Part shown: positions 8,330-16,303 of the stretch, one piece after another
Layout of the letters: each line of letters begins with the position of its first letter
Position numbering within the stretch: position 1 is the stretch's first letter
Assembly: GCF_038593855.1 (NCBI RefSeq)
Contig: NZ_CP151996.1
Coordinates: 1,364,001 to 1,428,000 of the forward strand
Length of the DNA: 64,000 nt
Direction of reading: 5' to 3'
From: Lysinibacillus sp. FSL M8-0337
Lineage (GTDB): Bacteria > Bacillota > Bacilli > Bacillales_A > Planococcaceae
Program-made: the position numbers and the translations under genes
Notes under the pieces: generated by a model
Told to the model about the DNA's origin: nothing
The model's input: only the letters and a program-made list of their open reading frames with translations
Databases searched by the model: none

Positions 8330-9240
8330 CTATAGTTTTTTGCTAATGGCTGTGAATTCAAGAGAATTCACAGCCATTAATGCGAGACCCATCTCGTTAG
8401 CAACCTTCGATTTTCCTCGTACAGAAAATCGAGTGAAACGCAAACTAGCCTTCAAGAATTCAAAAACGGGTTCCACGTTAATTTTGCGTTGACGATAAAT
8501 GGTTCTTGTTTTTTCTTCTGAAAGCTTTGCTCTCACATAGTTTTTTGTTGTTCCCGCTTCTCATTCACTATTAACTTACGATTCGTTCCTTCTTTTGCTT
8601 TTGTACAGAATGAACGGAGGTGGCAACAGGAACAGTCTTGACAAACGCACGCGTGTACTCATACTTATCCGTTTTTGTGGTACGATATTTAAATTCAAGC
8701 TGTTGTTGGTTTGGGTAAGTGTAACGATAATTTTCTTCATCAGAAGCACAGTTCGATGTATTGAATTCGTTTTGCTTATACGGTTTCCTATGTTCTTTTA
8801 CATACATGTTGTATGTGATTAAGGCTTCTCGCTTACGGTTCACAAGGATATTATCATAATTTTGTTCACTTCCATATCCAGCATCTGCTACGATATGTTT
8901 TGGTAACTTCAAATAATGTTGTTCGATTTCATCCTAAAAAAGGGATTAATTATATCAGTTGGATTCGAAAAAATGCTGTAGGCAAGGGTATACTGACCTT
9001 CTGTTTCCACTTGTATGTTATAACCTGCCTTCAACTGACTATTTTTCATATAGTCATCTTTAATACACATAAATGTCGTATCTGGTTCTGTTTTTGAGTA
9101 ACTTTTTCGTCCGTCCAAGAGTTCGAAATCCCTTTGATATTTTAGTTTACGTTCCAAATAGTCGATCAATTAGTATGCGTTTTTCGTTGATAAATAAAAT
9201 CGACGTTGCGTGTCGAATATGTTGGAGGCGAATGGTCATA
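8330..9240 (-). pseudogene. IS1182-like (DDE) transposase, decayed
   Basis: Broken transposase on the minus strand in three pieces. 9169-8909 reads ELLDGRKSYSKTEPDTTFMCIKDDYMKNSQLKAGYN, the segment around the second catalytic Asp of the IS1182/IS4-like group. 8935-8571 continues in another frame with LPKHIVADAGYGSEQNYD. 8536-8330 is the C-terminus with YRQRKINVEPVFEFLKASLRFTRFSVRGKSKVANE. Frameshift near 8910-8935, a stop near 8570 and a missing N-terminus make it non-functional. It is bracketed by 14-bp direct repeats and forms the right border of the island. Confidence 0.88.
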
Positions 9241-9304
9241 TGAACTCCTTCAAGTGATTTATATTTTTACATACTCTATCATATTATGAAGTTTGTTTAC
9301 TAAT

Positions 9305-9318
9305 TATGTAGAAGGTGG
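9305..9318 (+). repeat. right copy of 14-bp direct repeat
   Basis: Exact second copy of TATGTAGAAGGTGG (first at 8235-8248), 1070 bp away. It may mark an insertion or recombination boundary. Confidence 0.6.
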
Positions 9319-9425
9319 AGAACAGTTAAGGTTTTTGTAAGCTAATTAAAAAACTGCTGTAAGGTTGCGTAGTTATACTTGCGAAGGAGCAAAAAATACA
9401 GTATTGATGAAAGGAGTTATGGAGA

Positions 9426-10472
9426 ATGAATCCAACCGTTACACAAAAGGAAAGGATTGTTTCCTTAGATATTATTCGTGGTTTAGCGTTATTTGGCATA
9501 TTGTTTATAAATGTGGGGGCTTATCAGTTGGTAGTTGAAGGACAACCATTGCCTGTTTATAGCAAATTCAATAGCATGCTAGATACGGTAATTGATATAT
9601 TTATCGAGAAGAAATTTTATTCGATTTTTTCTTTACTCTTCGGTATAGGTTATTATATTTTTACATCACGTGCTGAAGCTCGGGGGGATAAGCCGAGATG
9701 GCGCTTTGCAAGAAGATTACTAGCATTATTTCTTATAGGGATTGTCCATTTAATTTTTTTCTGGGGCTCCATCTTATCTGCTTATGCAATAATTGGTCTT
9801 TTTTTGTTGCCATTTTATCATGCAAAAGTTTCTACAATTAGCAAATGGCTATTTAGCTTGATTGCGGTTTATATTGTGAGCATATTAGGCCAAATGTTTA
9901 TGCCAAATATAAGTATTTTATCAACAGTTTTTGATTTATTAGGCAATGATATGATGACGATTTTTATTATGTTTTTAACTGGTTTTCTCGTTGCAAAAGC
10001 TAATTGGATAGGCAACGTAAGACAACATACTAAGCAAATTCAATGGGTGATTTATGTAACATGTCCATTGTTTGTAGGCTTATCTAGTTGGATTGGGTTT
10101 GCCTCTCAAAATCAAGATGGTCATCTTCAGTTACTACTTGGCTTAGGTGTAATCCCGACGACCTATTTTTATGTTGCTTGCTTATTGCTTATTTTAGAAC
10201 ATGAGCCAATTGTAAAAATATTAAAGCCTATTGGGCGTGTCGGACAAATGGCTTTTACAAACTACTTAGTGCAGAGCTTTATAGGGCTAGCTATTATAAA
10301 GTTAATGGGATTTGAAGTCATGTCGACTTCCCGTATAGTCATAATTGCCATTATGATTTTTGTTATTCAAATCATCTTTAGCGTTTTATGGTTTAAATTC
10401 TTTAAAATGGGTCCGTTAGAAAAAGTGTGGAGATGGATGACTTATGGAAGAAAAGTATCGGTAAAATCATAA
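9426..10472 (+). CDS. DUF418 family membrane protein
   Basis: 348-residue polytopic membrane protein of the DUF418/YeiB family, whose function is not established although a transport or acyltransferase-like role has been suggested. It opens with the family signature RIVSLDIIRGLALFGILFIN, has about 8-9 hydrophobic segments, the FYSIFSLLFGIGYY motif, and ends with the family's MAFTNYLVQS and FKMGPLEKVWRWMTYG motifs. The ATG follows AAAGGAGTTATGGAGA. It is a single-gene unit with a terminator at 10486-10516. This is the first chromosomal-looking gene right of the island. Confidence 0.9.
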   Translation: MNPTVTQKERIVSLDIIRGLALFGILFINVGAYQLVVEGQPLPVYSKFNSMLDTVIDIFIEKKFYSIFSLLFGIGYYIFTSRAEARGDKPRWRFARRLLALFLIGIVHLIFFWGSILSAYAIIGLFLLPFYHAKVSTISKWLFSLIAVYIVSILGQMFMPNISILSTVFDLLGNDMMTIFIMFLTGFLVAKANWIGNVRQHTKQIQWVIYVTCPLFVGLSSWIGFASQNQDGHLQLLLGLGVIPTTYFYVACLLLILEHEPIVKILKPIGRVGQMAFTNYLVQSFIGLAIIKLMGFEVMSTSRIVIIAIMIFVIQIIFSVLWFKFFKMGPLEKVWRWMTYGRKVSVKS

Positions 10473-10485
10473 ATAGCGAAAAATT

Positions 10486-10516
10486 AACGTCAGGGCATTA
10501 TTGCACTGGCGTTTTT
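10486..10516 (+). terminator. terminator after DUF418 gene
   Basis: Imperfect hairpin AACGTCAGGGCA / TGCACTGGCGTT followed by a T6 run. Confidence 0.7.
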
Positions 10517-10627
10517 TGAAATAACAATCATATACTGTTACTATTGAAAGTATAAATTTGTAAAATCAATGAAACTAAATGACAAGTCATCCGTAAAAAA
10601 GATATCAAGAATAAGGGGAGTATAAAT

Positions 10628-11353
10628 ATGGCGAAACAATTAAAAAAATATATGGCAGTGACTACAGCATCGTTTATGGTGATGCAACTAGCAGCATGCG
10701 GTAATGCTGAAACGGAGGTAGTGAAGGAGTCTGACCCCGTTAATACGACGGATACGGTTGAAAATAATTCCCAAACGACGAACGAAGATGAATTACTCGA
10801 TGTACATAACAGTGAAATGGCGGATGCTTGTGATGAGTGGCAAGAAAGTGATGATGGTTCATATGAATGTTTAGATGAAAATTCTCCGTATTACGCACAG
10901 CATTTCTTTAATGGGTTAATGTATGCTACTGCGGGTGCAATGATTGGCAGTGCCATTTACAAAAGTCGCAATTTAAAAAATGGCACGGAGCGTGACAATC
11001 ACAGTGGCGGCGCGGCAGGATCGACAACTACGAATAAGTCGAATGCTACAAACTCGAAAAATGGCATCACAACGGGAGGTTCCTCTTCGACGTCATCTGG
11101 CACCTCAACAAGTGGTTCAAGCTCAAATGTAAATAGTTCTACATCAAATAATACGAATTCGAATGCTTCAACATCTAGTGGTTCAAATACAAATTCGACT
11201 AACACGAATTCTTATTCGAGCGGTCAGCGTTCATATTCCAATGGTTCTAGTTCCTCTTCAAGTGGTAGTTCGTATAATAGCTCTTCATCAAACGCTGGGA
11301 AATCAGGTTTCGGCTCTGGAGGGGCTTCTAGAGGAGGCTCGTCATCGTCCTAA
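10628..11353 (+). CDS. Ser/Asn/Gly-rich lipoprotein, YgiB-like
   Basis: 241 residues. A lipoprotein signal peptide ends in a LAAC lipobox (MVMQLAAC, Cys about residue 24), so the protein should be anchored outside the membrane. Residues 25-95 are acidic with CDEWQESDDGSYEC and a YYAQHFFNGLMYATAGAMIG hydrophobic motif; residues about 115-241 are low-complexity Ser/Thr/Asn/Gly. It is followed 24 bp later by a glutathionylspermidine-synthase-like gene, the same pairing as ygiB (DUF1190) and ygiC in Escherichia coli, which supports a linked role at the envelope. The biochemical function is unknown. The ATG has AAGGGGAG ahead. Confidence 0.75.
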   Translation: MAKQLKKYMAVTTASFMVMQLAACGNAETEVVKESDPVNTTDTVENNSQTTNEDELLDVHNSEMADACDEWQESDDGSYECLDENSPYYAQHFFNGLMYATAGAMIGSAIYKSRNLKNGTERDNHSGGAAGSTTTNKSNATNSKNGITTGGSSSTSSGTSTSGSSSNVNSSTSNNTNSNASTSSGSNTNSTNTNSYSSGQRSYSNGSSSSSSGSSYNSSSSNAGKSGFGSGGASRGGSSSS

Positions 11354-11377
11354 CCGACTGGAAAAGGAGGACGCACG

Positions 11378-12634
11378 ATGGAACACGCTACATATAGTAA
11401 GCAACGGCTAAAATTCTATTCGCAATTTCCTAATTTCTTTTTTGATTTTGAAGATCTTGAATATGCTTTGTACGATGTGATGGAACTGCAAAAAGAGAAG
11501 ATAGACGAGATTTATTACGCCACGAAGATGCTTTGGCAAATCTTTTTAAAAGTTGGAAAACAATTTAAGCATTTAACAGATGAACAGCTTTTTGCCCTTG
11601 GCATTCGGTCGGAAATGATGCCTTATATCGAATTGGATTATTTACAGCAACAGTCTATCCTTGCTCGTTTTGATTTTATTTGTACGGAGGAAGGCGATAT
11701 AAAATGTCTAGAACTGAATGGAGAAACCCCATTTCTTGTCCAAGAAACGTTTGAAATGAATGAACAGCTCTGCCAGCATTTCCAACTAGAAAATCCCAAT
11801 GATGTATCAGCATTACAAAAAACGCTTTCTGGTGCACTTTTTGCCGCAATGCATTATTTACATGATGTTAAAAAACCTAAAATAGTTATAACAGGAAAAA
11901 CGGCAGAGGACGATTTTGAGGAGTATTGCCAGGTGAATTTTTTAAAAACTTGTATCCCATTTGATGTTGAATATGTACCTATCCAAAAGCTAATTATTTT
12001 TGCTAAAGATACGCCTAGCGTAATGAGAGGGCTTTATACACCTTCGATGGAAAAAATCGATATTTTATATCGCCCCGCACATCCAGTGGAGTTTTTAATT
12101 GACGATATAGCATCTGATGGTGAAAGAATCGGTCTGCAATTATTAGAACTTGTAAAAGATCGTAAGCTTGCCATTATTAATGCGCCAGCGGCCTATGTTC
12201 TTCAGTCCAAAATTTTATTATGGCTGATTTGGGAACGAAAAAATGATCCGCTATTATTTAATGCGGAGGAGCGGTCTGCAATTAATAAGTACATGTTACC
12301 AACCTATTTGTCCGCAGAGCCCTTTGTAGCAGAAGGAATGCCCTTTGTGAAAAAACCTGTCTATTCTCGTGAAGGCAATACAGTCGAAATTTATGCAGGA
12401 GACGGCTCGAAAACAAATGCATCTGCCTATACACATTATGATGATAATTTGTTTATTTACCAGCAGTACGTTGAAATGCCTTCCATCAATATTCAACAGA
12501 CGGATGGCTTCCGTTCTAAGAAATGGCTCATCGGCTCTTTTATCGCGGATAATCGCGCATGTGGTTTGTCTTGTCGCGTGGGCAATCAAATTACCGAATG
12601 GGATTCCCACTGGTTAGCTATAGGCTATAGATAA
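11378..12634 (+). CDS. glutathionylspermidine synthase family ATP-grasp protein (YgiC-like)
   Basis: 418 residues, matching the C-terminal synthetase domain of glutathionylspermidine synthase (ATP-grasp C-N ligase) without the amidase half. Family segments include FDFICTEEGDIKCLELNGETPFLVQE, IDILYRPAHPVEFL and the ATP-binding FVKKPVYSREGNTVEIY near residue 330, and the QQYVEMPSIN and WLIGSFIADNRACGLSCR elements. The true substrate is not known for YgiC-like proteins; Bacillota generally lack glutathione, so a different amine or peptide acceptor is likely. RBS AAGGAGG precedes the ATG. It forms an operon with the Ser-rich lipoprotein. Confidence 0.85.
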   Translation: MEHATYSKQRLKFYSQFPNFFFDFEDLEYALYDVMELQKEKIDEIYYATKMLWQIFLKVGKQFKHLTDEQLFALGIRSEMMPYIELDYLQQQSILARFDFICTEEGDIKCLELNGETPFLVQETFEMNEQLCQHFQLENPNDVSALQKTLSGALFAAMHYLHDVKKPKIVITGKTAEDDFEEYCQVNFLKTCIPFDVEYVPIQKLIIFAKDTPSVMRGLYTPSMEKIDILYRPAHPVEFLIDDIASDGERIGLQLLELVKDRKLAIINAPAAYVLQSKILLWLIWERKNDPLLFNAEERSAINKYMLPTYLSAEPFVAEGMPFVKKPVYSREGNTVEIYAGDGSKTNASAYTHYDDNLFIYQQYVEMPSINIQQTDGFRSKKWLIGSFIADNRACGLSCRVGNQITEWDSHWLAIGYR

Positions 12635-12635
12635 A

Positions 12636-12686
12636 GTAAAATCCACTTTGCTTTCCGTAAATGTAGGAGGCTAAGTGGATTTTTAC
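12636..12686. terminator. bidirectional terminator between converging genes
   Basis: Arms GTAAAATCCACTT and AAGTGGATTTTTAC (one bulge), serving the ATP-grasp gene on plus and the YbaK gene on minus. Confidence 0.8.
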
Positions 12687-12702
12687 CTTACATGTTAGTT
12701 TA

Positions 12703-13176
12703 TTAATCGTTCCAGCCTTTACAGACATCAATCCATTGTTGATAAGGTGTATACGCTTCTAGCTCTTGAATGCTAAGTTCAATAGCAGAATTGCTACTAC
12801 CACAGGCAGGAAATACTGTTGCGAAGCGTTTAAGTGATTCATCTAAGTAAACGGCAACCCCATCATTTATACCGAATGGGCAAACCCCACCAATATCATG
12901 TCCAATACGCTCATTTACTTCTTCCTTGGCAAGCATTTTAGCTTTCGTGCCAAAAATCGCTTTATATTTAGCATTGTCAATTTTGGCATCACCCGCTGCT
13001 ACAATTAAAATCGCCCCATCATTTACAAGAAATGATAGTGTTTTAGCGATACGCTCTGGTTCACAGCCAAGTGCTTTTGCAGCCATTTCAACGGTTGCTG
13101 AACTTTCACTTAGTTCCTGTATTTTATGTTGTAAATGCCACTGTGCGAAATGCTCGCGTACTTTTTCAATTGCCAT
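12703..13176 (-). CDS. YbaK/EbsC family aminoacyl-tRNA deacylase
   Basis: 157 residues covering the whole YbaK/aminoacyl-tRNA-associated domain. Proteins of this family hydrolyse mischarged tRNA (for example Cys- or Ala-tRNA-Pro) in trans. Seen here are GAILIVAAGDAKIDNAKYK, the conserved DIGGVCPFGI motif with the family's central Gly-Gly-X-X-Pro, and the C-terminal VFPACGSSNSAIELS. The ATG has AAGGAGG about 7 nt upstream. It stands alone between a converging gene and a divergent small operon. Exact tRNA specificity cannot be told. Confidence 0.88.
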   Translation of the reverse strand: MAIEKVREHFAQWHLQHKIQELSESSATVEMAAKALGCEPERIAKTLSFLVNDGAILIVAAGDAKIDNAKYKAIFGTKAKMLAKEEVNERIGHDIGGVCPFGINDGVAVYLDESLKRFATVFPACGSSNSAIELSIQELEAYTPYQQWIDVCKGWND

Positions 13177-13340
13177 TTAAAACCCTCCTTGCTGTGTTCT
13201 TTATCTATCTTAACATAATTTTCAGAATTTAAAGTTAAAGCGTTGGGTGTACAAGAAGGTTTTGTTGTGGAATATTTTGTAACTTTCTTCATGTTGGCAA
13301 CGTCCAATTAAGCAAACGTTTGAGTGAGGAAGTGGAGTAC

Positions 13341-13781
13341 TTGAGTTATAGAAGAATTATTTCTTTTGTGGTTATTGTAAGTATGCTAGTTATAGCCATT
13401 TTTCCATGCAAAGCAAACGCAACAAGTTGGGCATATCCTTTCGTTGTTTGGGACAATTATATTTATGTGATAAGCGATGAAAATGTAAAAAATATTGATA
13501 AAGAAATTGGAGAAGTCACGAAGTATTCCGATATGGAACAATATGAAGGGAACTTTTCAAATGTATATCCAATAGGGACGAAATATTATTCAATTGTTGG
13601 TATTAATACGGATGATACAATTGCCGTCCAAGTTGGAGACAATCAGTATATCAAAGCCTTCCGAGAAGGACCCTATACTTACAAAAAAAGCTATATACAC
13701 TATATCTTTAAAGGTTTAGGGATACTAGCGTTTTTATTTGTCGTATTCTTTATCTTTTCTCAAACTCGCAAGAAACTTTAG
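13341..13781 (+). CDS. hypothetical membrane-anchored protein with two terminal TM segments
   Basis: About 146 residues; not recognised. It has an N-terminal hydrophobic segment (IISFVVIVSMLVIAIFPC, signal anchor), an extracytoplasmic region of about 85 residues beginning SWAYPFVVWDNYIYVI, with repeated short beta-like segments, and a C-terminal TM helix (ILAFLFVVFFIFSQT) followed by RKKL. I chose the TTG at 13341 because GAGGAAGTGGAG precedes it, while the TTG at 13320 has no RBS. It is the first gene of a tight three-gene cluster of small proteins (13341-14232). Function unknown. Confidence 0.6.
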   Translation: MSYRRIISFVVIVSMLVIAIFPCKANATSWAYPFVVWDNYIYVISDENVKNIDKEIGEVTKYSDMEQYEGNFSNVYPIGTKYYSIVGINTDDTIAVQVGDNQYIKAFREGPYTYKKSYIHYIFKGLGILAFLFVVFFIFSQTRKKL

Positions 13782-13813
13782 CAATCCATGTGTTGGATAA
13801 GGAGGAATACCTA

Positions 13814-13993
13814 ATGAAGTATATTAAAGGCTTATATGGAGCACTTGTACTAATGATGGTCGTTATGTTAATAAGCACAACTATATTGCAAGATCAATAT
13901 TCGGGGATAGCTATGTTCATTTGTCTAGGATTATTTTTAATTGGCACAGCCTTTTTTATAAATGCCAAACATTTAAAGAATGAAGATTTATGA
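13814..13993 (+). CDS. small two-TM membrane protein
   Basis: 59 residues with two hydrophobic helices (LVLMMVVMLISTTIL and AMFICLGLFLIGTAFFI) and short charged ends. TAAGGAGG sits about 9 nt before the ATG at 13814; the upstream GTG frame extension lacks an RBS. Its stop overlaps the start of the next gene (TTATGA), so translation is coupled. Not recognised; it probably works with its two neighbours. Confidence 0.6.
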   Translation: MKYIKGLYGALVLMMVVMLISTTILQDQYSGIAMFICLGLFLIGTAFFINAKHLKNEDL

Positions 13994-14232
13994 AAGATTA
14001 CAATTATACAGATTTGCTGCATGATCTAACGATGGGTAGAGAAATTCATTTCATTTATAAAAAAGAAAATTACTATATAGGTCGTGGATCTGGTCAGTTT
14101 ATGTTTTGGAAATTCTATGATTCAACAAGTGAAATAATTGGCGAAGACGCTGGAGATTTACTTCGAAAGATTAAACTGGATGGTCAATTAATCAAGGAAG
14201 TGTGGGATTCCATTGAAATTGATGTTTACTAA
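13990..14232 (+). CDS. small soluble hypothetical protein
   Basis: 80 residues, overlapping the preceding gene by 4 bp. It reads MKDYNYTDLLHDLTMGREIHFIYKKENYYIGRGS and ends in an acidic segment, a compact alpha/beta protein with no TM. Similar short proteins of unknown function occur widely in Bacillota next to cell-surface or immunity-like genes, but I cannot name a family. Expression depends on the upstream membrane proteins through the overlap. Confidence 0.55.
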   Translation: MKDYNYTDLLHDLTMGREIHFIYKKENYYIGRGSGQFMFWKFYDSTSEIIGEDAGDLLRKIKLDGQLIKEVWDSIEIDVY

Positions 14233-14338
14233 TGTTCGAGCTGACTAGGAATGAAAATTTGATATAAAAGGTTTTTAGTGAAAAAAAGGTATAATTAAAA
14301 AGTGTGAAGAACAGCAATTGTTAAAGGGGGCGTTCAGT

Positions 14339-14392
14339 ATGGAAAATACGAGATTGAATGTGAATGGTTACAAGGGGATAACGCCTTACTAA
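14339..14392 (+). CDS. possible 17-residue leader peptide before the acetyltransferase gene
   Basis: ATG at 14339 follows a good RBS (AAAGGGGG) and encodes MENTRLNVNGYKGITPY then TAA, ending in Pro-Tyr. It is too short to be an independent enzyme. A hairpin that covers the RBS of the following gene starts 15 nt after its stop. A TATAAT at 14290-14295 could serve as -10. The arrangement looks like translational attenuation but is inferred from sequence only. Confidence 0.4.
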   Translation: MENTRLNVNGYKGITPY

Positions 14393-14407
14393 CAAAGTTA
14401 TTTAGCG

Positions 14408-14432
14408 TTTCCCCGAAAAACGAAAGGGGAAA
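14408..14432 (+). promoter_or_regulatory. hairpin covering the acetyltransferase ribosome binding site
   Basis: TTTCCCC (14408-14414) can pair with GGGGAAA (14426-14432). The second arm is the ribosome binding site of the gene starting at 14439, so folding would hide it. Confidence 0.5.
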
Positions 14433-14438
14433 ATTAAG

Positions 14439-14888
14439 ATGGAACAAAATGTCCAAATTGTCGAATTAAATGCAGAAAACTGGTATGACTGTTGTGAACT
14501 AGAAGTATCACCAGAGCAAAAAAAATTCATGGAATCCAATGCGATCTCAATCGCCCAATCAAAGTTTGAGCCTACTTTAAAGCCATACGCTATTTATTAT
14601 AATGAAAAAGTGGTTGGCTTTTTAATGTACAATTCGGTTCAAGAAGAACTTGATGGTTATTGGATATATCGAATAATGATCGATAAGACCTTCCAAGGCA
14701 AGGGTATTGGAAAAGCTGCAACTACGTTAATGCTGTCAGAGATGGCTAAATTACCGAATGCAAAGAAAATAATTGTAGGTTATCATCCAGAAAATTTAGA
14801 AGCCCATCATTTGTATACAAGTTTAGGATTTATGGATGAAGGGGATAGATTTGGTAAGGAAATGGCAGTAATAAAAATAGTAGAATGA
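14439..14888 (+). CDS. GNAT family N-acetyltransferase, spermidine/spermine-acetyltransferase-like
   Basis: 149-residue GCN5-type acetyltransferase using acetyl-CoA. The acetyl-CoA loop is seen as MIDKTFQGKGIGKAA (the Q/R-X-X-G-X-G/A motif), followed by the HPENLEAHHLYTSLGFMDEGDR helix-strand that closes the fold. The N-terminal LEVSPEQKKFMESNAISIAQSK resembles the start of BltD/PaiA-type polyamine acetyltransferases, so a polyamine is the best substrate guess. The gene has its own leader and an RBS-covering hairpin (14339-14432), which suggests inducible translation. A short terminator (AGGGCCA/TGGTCCT then TTTT) follows at 14919-14943. Confidence 0.85.
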   Translation: MEQNVQIVELNAENWYDCCELEVSPEQKKFMESNAISIAQSKFEPTLKPYAIYYNEKVVGFLMYNSVQEELDGYWIYRIMIDKTFQGKGIGKAATTLMLSEMAKLPNAKKIIVGYHPENLEAHHLYTSLGFMDEGDRFGKEMAVIKIVE

Positions 14889-14918
14889 CGGGTTTGATAG
14901 AGTAGTTGAATAAGGAAT

Positions 14919-14943
14919 AGGGCCATTCTTTGGTCCTTTTCTT
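14919..14943 (+). terminator. short terminator
   Basis: AGGGCCA and TGGTCCT (one G-U pair) around TTCT, then TTTTCTTTT. It ends the acetyltransferase transcript. Confidence 0.55.
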
Positions 14944-14960
14944 TTATGGAGGTAGGATTT

Positions 14961-15410
14961 ATGGACGGTGATTATAAAGGTTGTATCGATATTCGACTGA
15001 GCGGTGGAGATATACAATTCGACGTTTCCGATGATACGCAGCTATTTCGTTTTCAATCAGGTATAGGTTTTGTAGCAATTCCGCATTTTTTCATAACGCT
15101 ATCGGCACTTTATAAAGGTGAAATCAGCGAGGCACAGCTAGATTGTCACGGGAATGCTGATTACTATTTATTTTCAAGTGATGGTCAAAACCTTTTTATT
15201 GAACATGTAGGCCATTATCCACAACGTATAGATACATATCAATTTAAGCTAAAGGCTTATATGGAAGCTATTTCTTGCGCATTTGTAAGCTATCTACAGC
15301 AACTTGAAAAGGAAGGGATATTACCTTTAAAAGAACAAGAATTTGGTCATCCATTAGGTGATGATGTATTACAAGCTTTTGATAGTTTTTCTGCAATTTT
15401 AAGTAGCTGA
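14961..15410 (+). CDS. hypothetical soluble protein
   Basis: About 149 residues; not recognised. It has no TM or signal peptide and is mildly acidic. The N-terminal half is beta-rich (GCIDIRLSGGDIQFDVSDDTQLFRFQSG, then a paired-strand region) and the C-terminal half is a helix with SYLQQLEKEGILPLKEQEFGHPLG. I chose the ATG at 14961 because GGAGG lies 8 nt before it; the ATG at 14946 has none. The shape recalls small immunity-type proteins, but no toxin gene is adjacent. Confidence 0.55.
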   Translation: MDGDYKGCIDIRLSGGDIQFDVSDDTQLFRFQSGIGFVAIPHFFITLSALYKGEISEAQLDCHGNADYYLFSSDGQNLFIEHVGHYPQRIDTYQFKLKAYMEAISCAFVSYLQQLEKEGILPLKEQEFGHPLGDDVLQAFDSFSAILSS

Positions 15411-15500
15411 GTTCGTGATAATTTGCGACTATTTATTGGATGGTATACTTTATGTGAAAGAACGTCAAAGTATATTTTAGCGAGGGATTCAATTATTATG

Positions 15501-16238
15501 ATGAAAATTGTACCACCTAAGCCTTTTTTCTATAAAGGTGGAGAGCAAGCGGTTTTATTATTACATTCTTATACAAGCAATACGATTGATATGAAAAAAT
15601 TAGGAAAGTATTTGCAACAACACAATTATACTTGTTATGCACCTTTGTACAAAGGACATGGTTTACCAGCAGAAGAATTGCTGACATTTGGACCGACTGA
15701 TTGGTGGGAGGATGTACGACAAGCTTACCAGTTGTTGAAGAATGAAGGGTATGAAAAAATAGCGGTAATCGGCCTTTCTCTTGGTGGAGTGTTTGCCTTA
15801 AAAGTTGCTCAAGAATTAGAGGTAAATGGTGTTGTGACAATGTCCGTACCAAGACATAGGGAAGCTTTATTTCTTCAAAAGCGCGCCTTTTATTATGCAA
15901 AGGAATACAAACGACTCGAAGGAAAAAACGAGGACCAAATAAATATGGAAATGGCCCTTCTACAAAATTTGCCTAACCATGCATTGGTGGAATTCCAACA
16001 GTTAATTGATGTAACAATGGATAAATTGGCATTTATTACAACACCTATTCAAATAATGTATGGTGTATTGGATGATCCATTGTATAAAGAAAGTGCCGAA
16101 GTTATTTTTCACAACGTTGTGTCGCAACATAAAATAATAAAAGGGTATCCAAACTCTAAACATTTGATGACATTGGGATTAGATAGGCATAACATAAACC
16201 AGGATATACTTACTTTTTTACATGATTTAACGTGGTAG
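15501..16238 (+). CDS. yvaK: carboxylesterase, Est30/YvaK-like alpha/beta hydrolase
   Basis: 245-residue alpha/beta hydrolase close to Geobacillus Est30 and Bacillus YvaK, which cleave short-chain esters in the cytosol. It opens with the family start MKIVPPKPFF. The nucleophile is Ser in GLSLGG (about residue 93); the acid Asp is in YGVLDDPLY and the His in SKHLMTLG near the C-terminus, so the triad is complete. The oxyanion-hole segment reads LLHSYTSN where Est30 has LLHGFTGN, an unusual substitution that might alter substrate range. The upstream frame (from 15423) lacks an RBS, while GCGAGGGA precedes 15501. It is a single gene here, not in the usual secG-rnr context. Confidence 0.88.
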   Translation: MKIVPPKPFFYKGGEQAVLLLHSYTSNTIDMKKLGKYLQQHNYTCYAPLYKGHGLPAEELLTFGPTDWWEDVRQAYQLLKNEGYEKIAVIGLSLGGVFALKVAQELEVNGVVTMSVPRHREALFLQKRAFYYAKEYKRLEGKNEDQINMEMALLQNLPNHALVEFQQLIDVTMDKLAFITTPIQIMYGVLDDPLYKESAEVIFHNVVSQHKIIKGYPNSKHLMTLGLDRHNINQDILTFLHDLTW

Positions 16239-16264
16239 TTTCCATCAAGTTATTTCCATCAAAA

Positions 16265-16290
16265 CAGTGGGAAATCAATACTTCCCACTG
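16265..16290. terminator. bidirectional terminator between yvaK and the EamA gene
   Basis: Perfect 9-bp stem CAGTGGGAA / TTCCCACTG with an 8-nt loop, between two convergent genes. Confidence 0.8.
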
Positions 16291-16303
16291 TGTCTTCCTT
16301 CAT

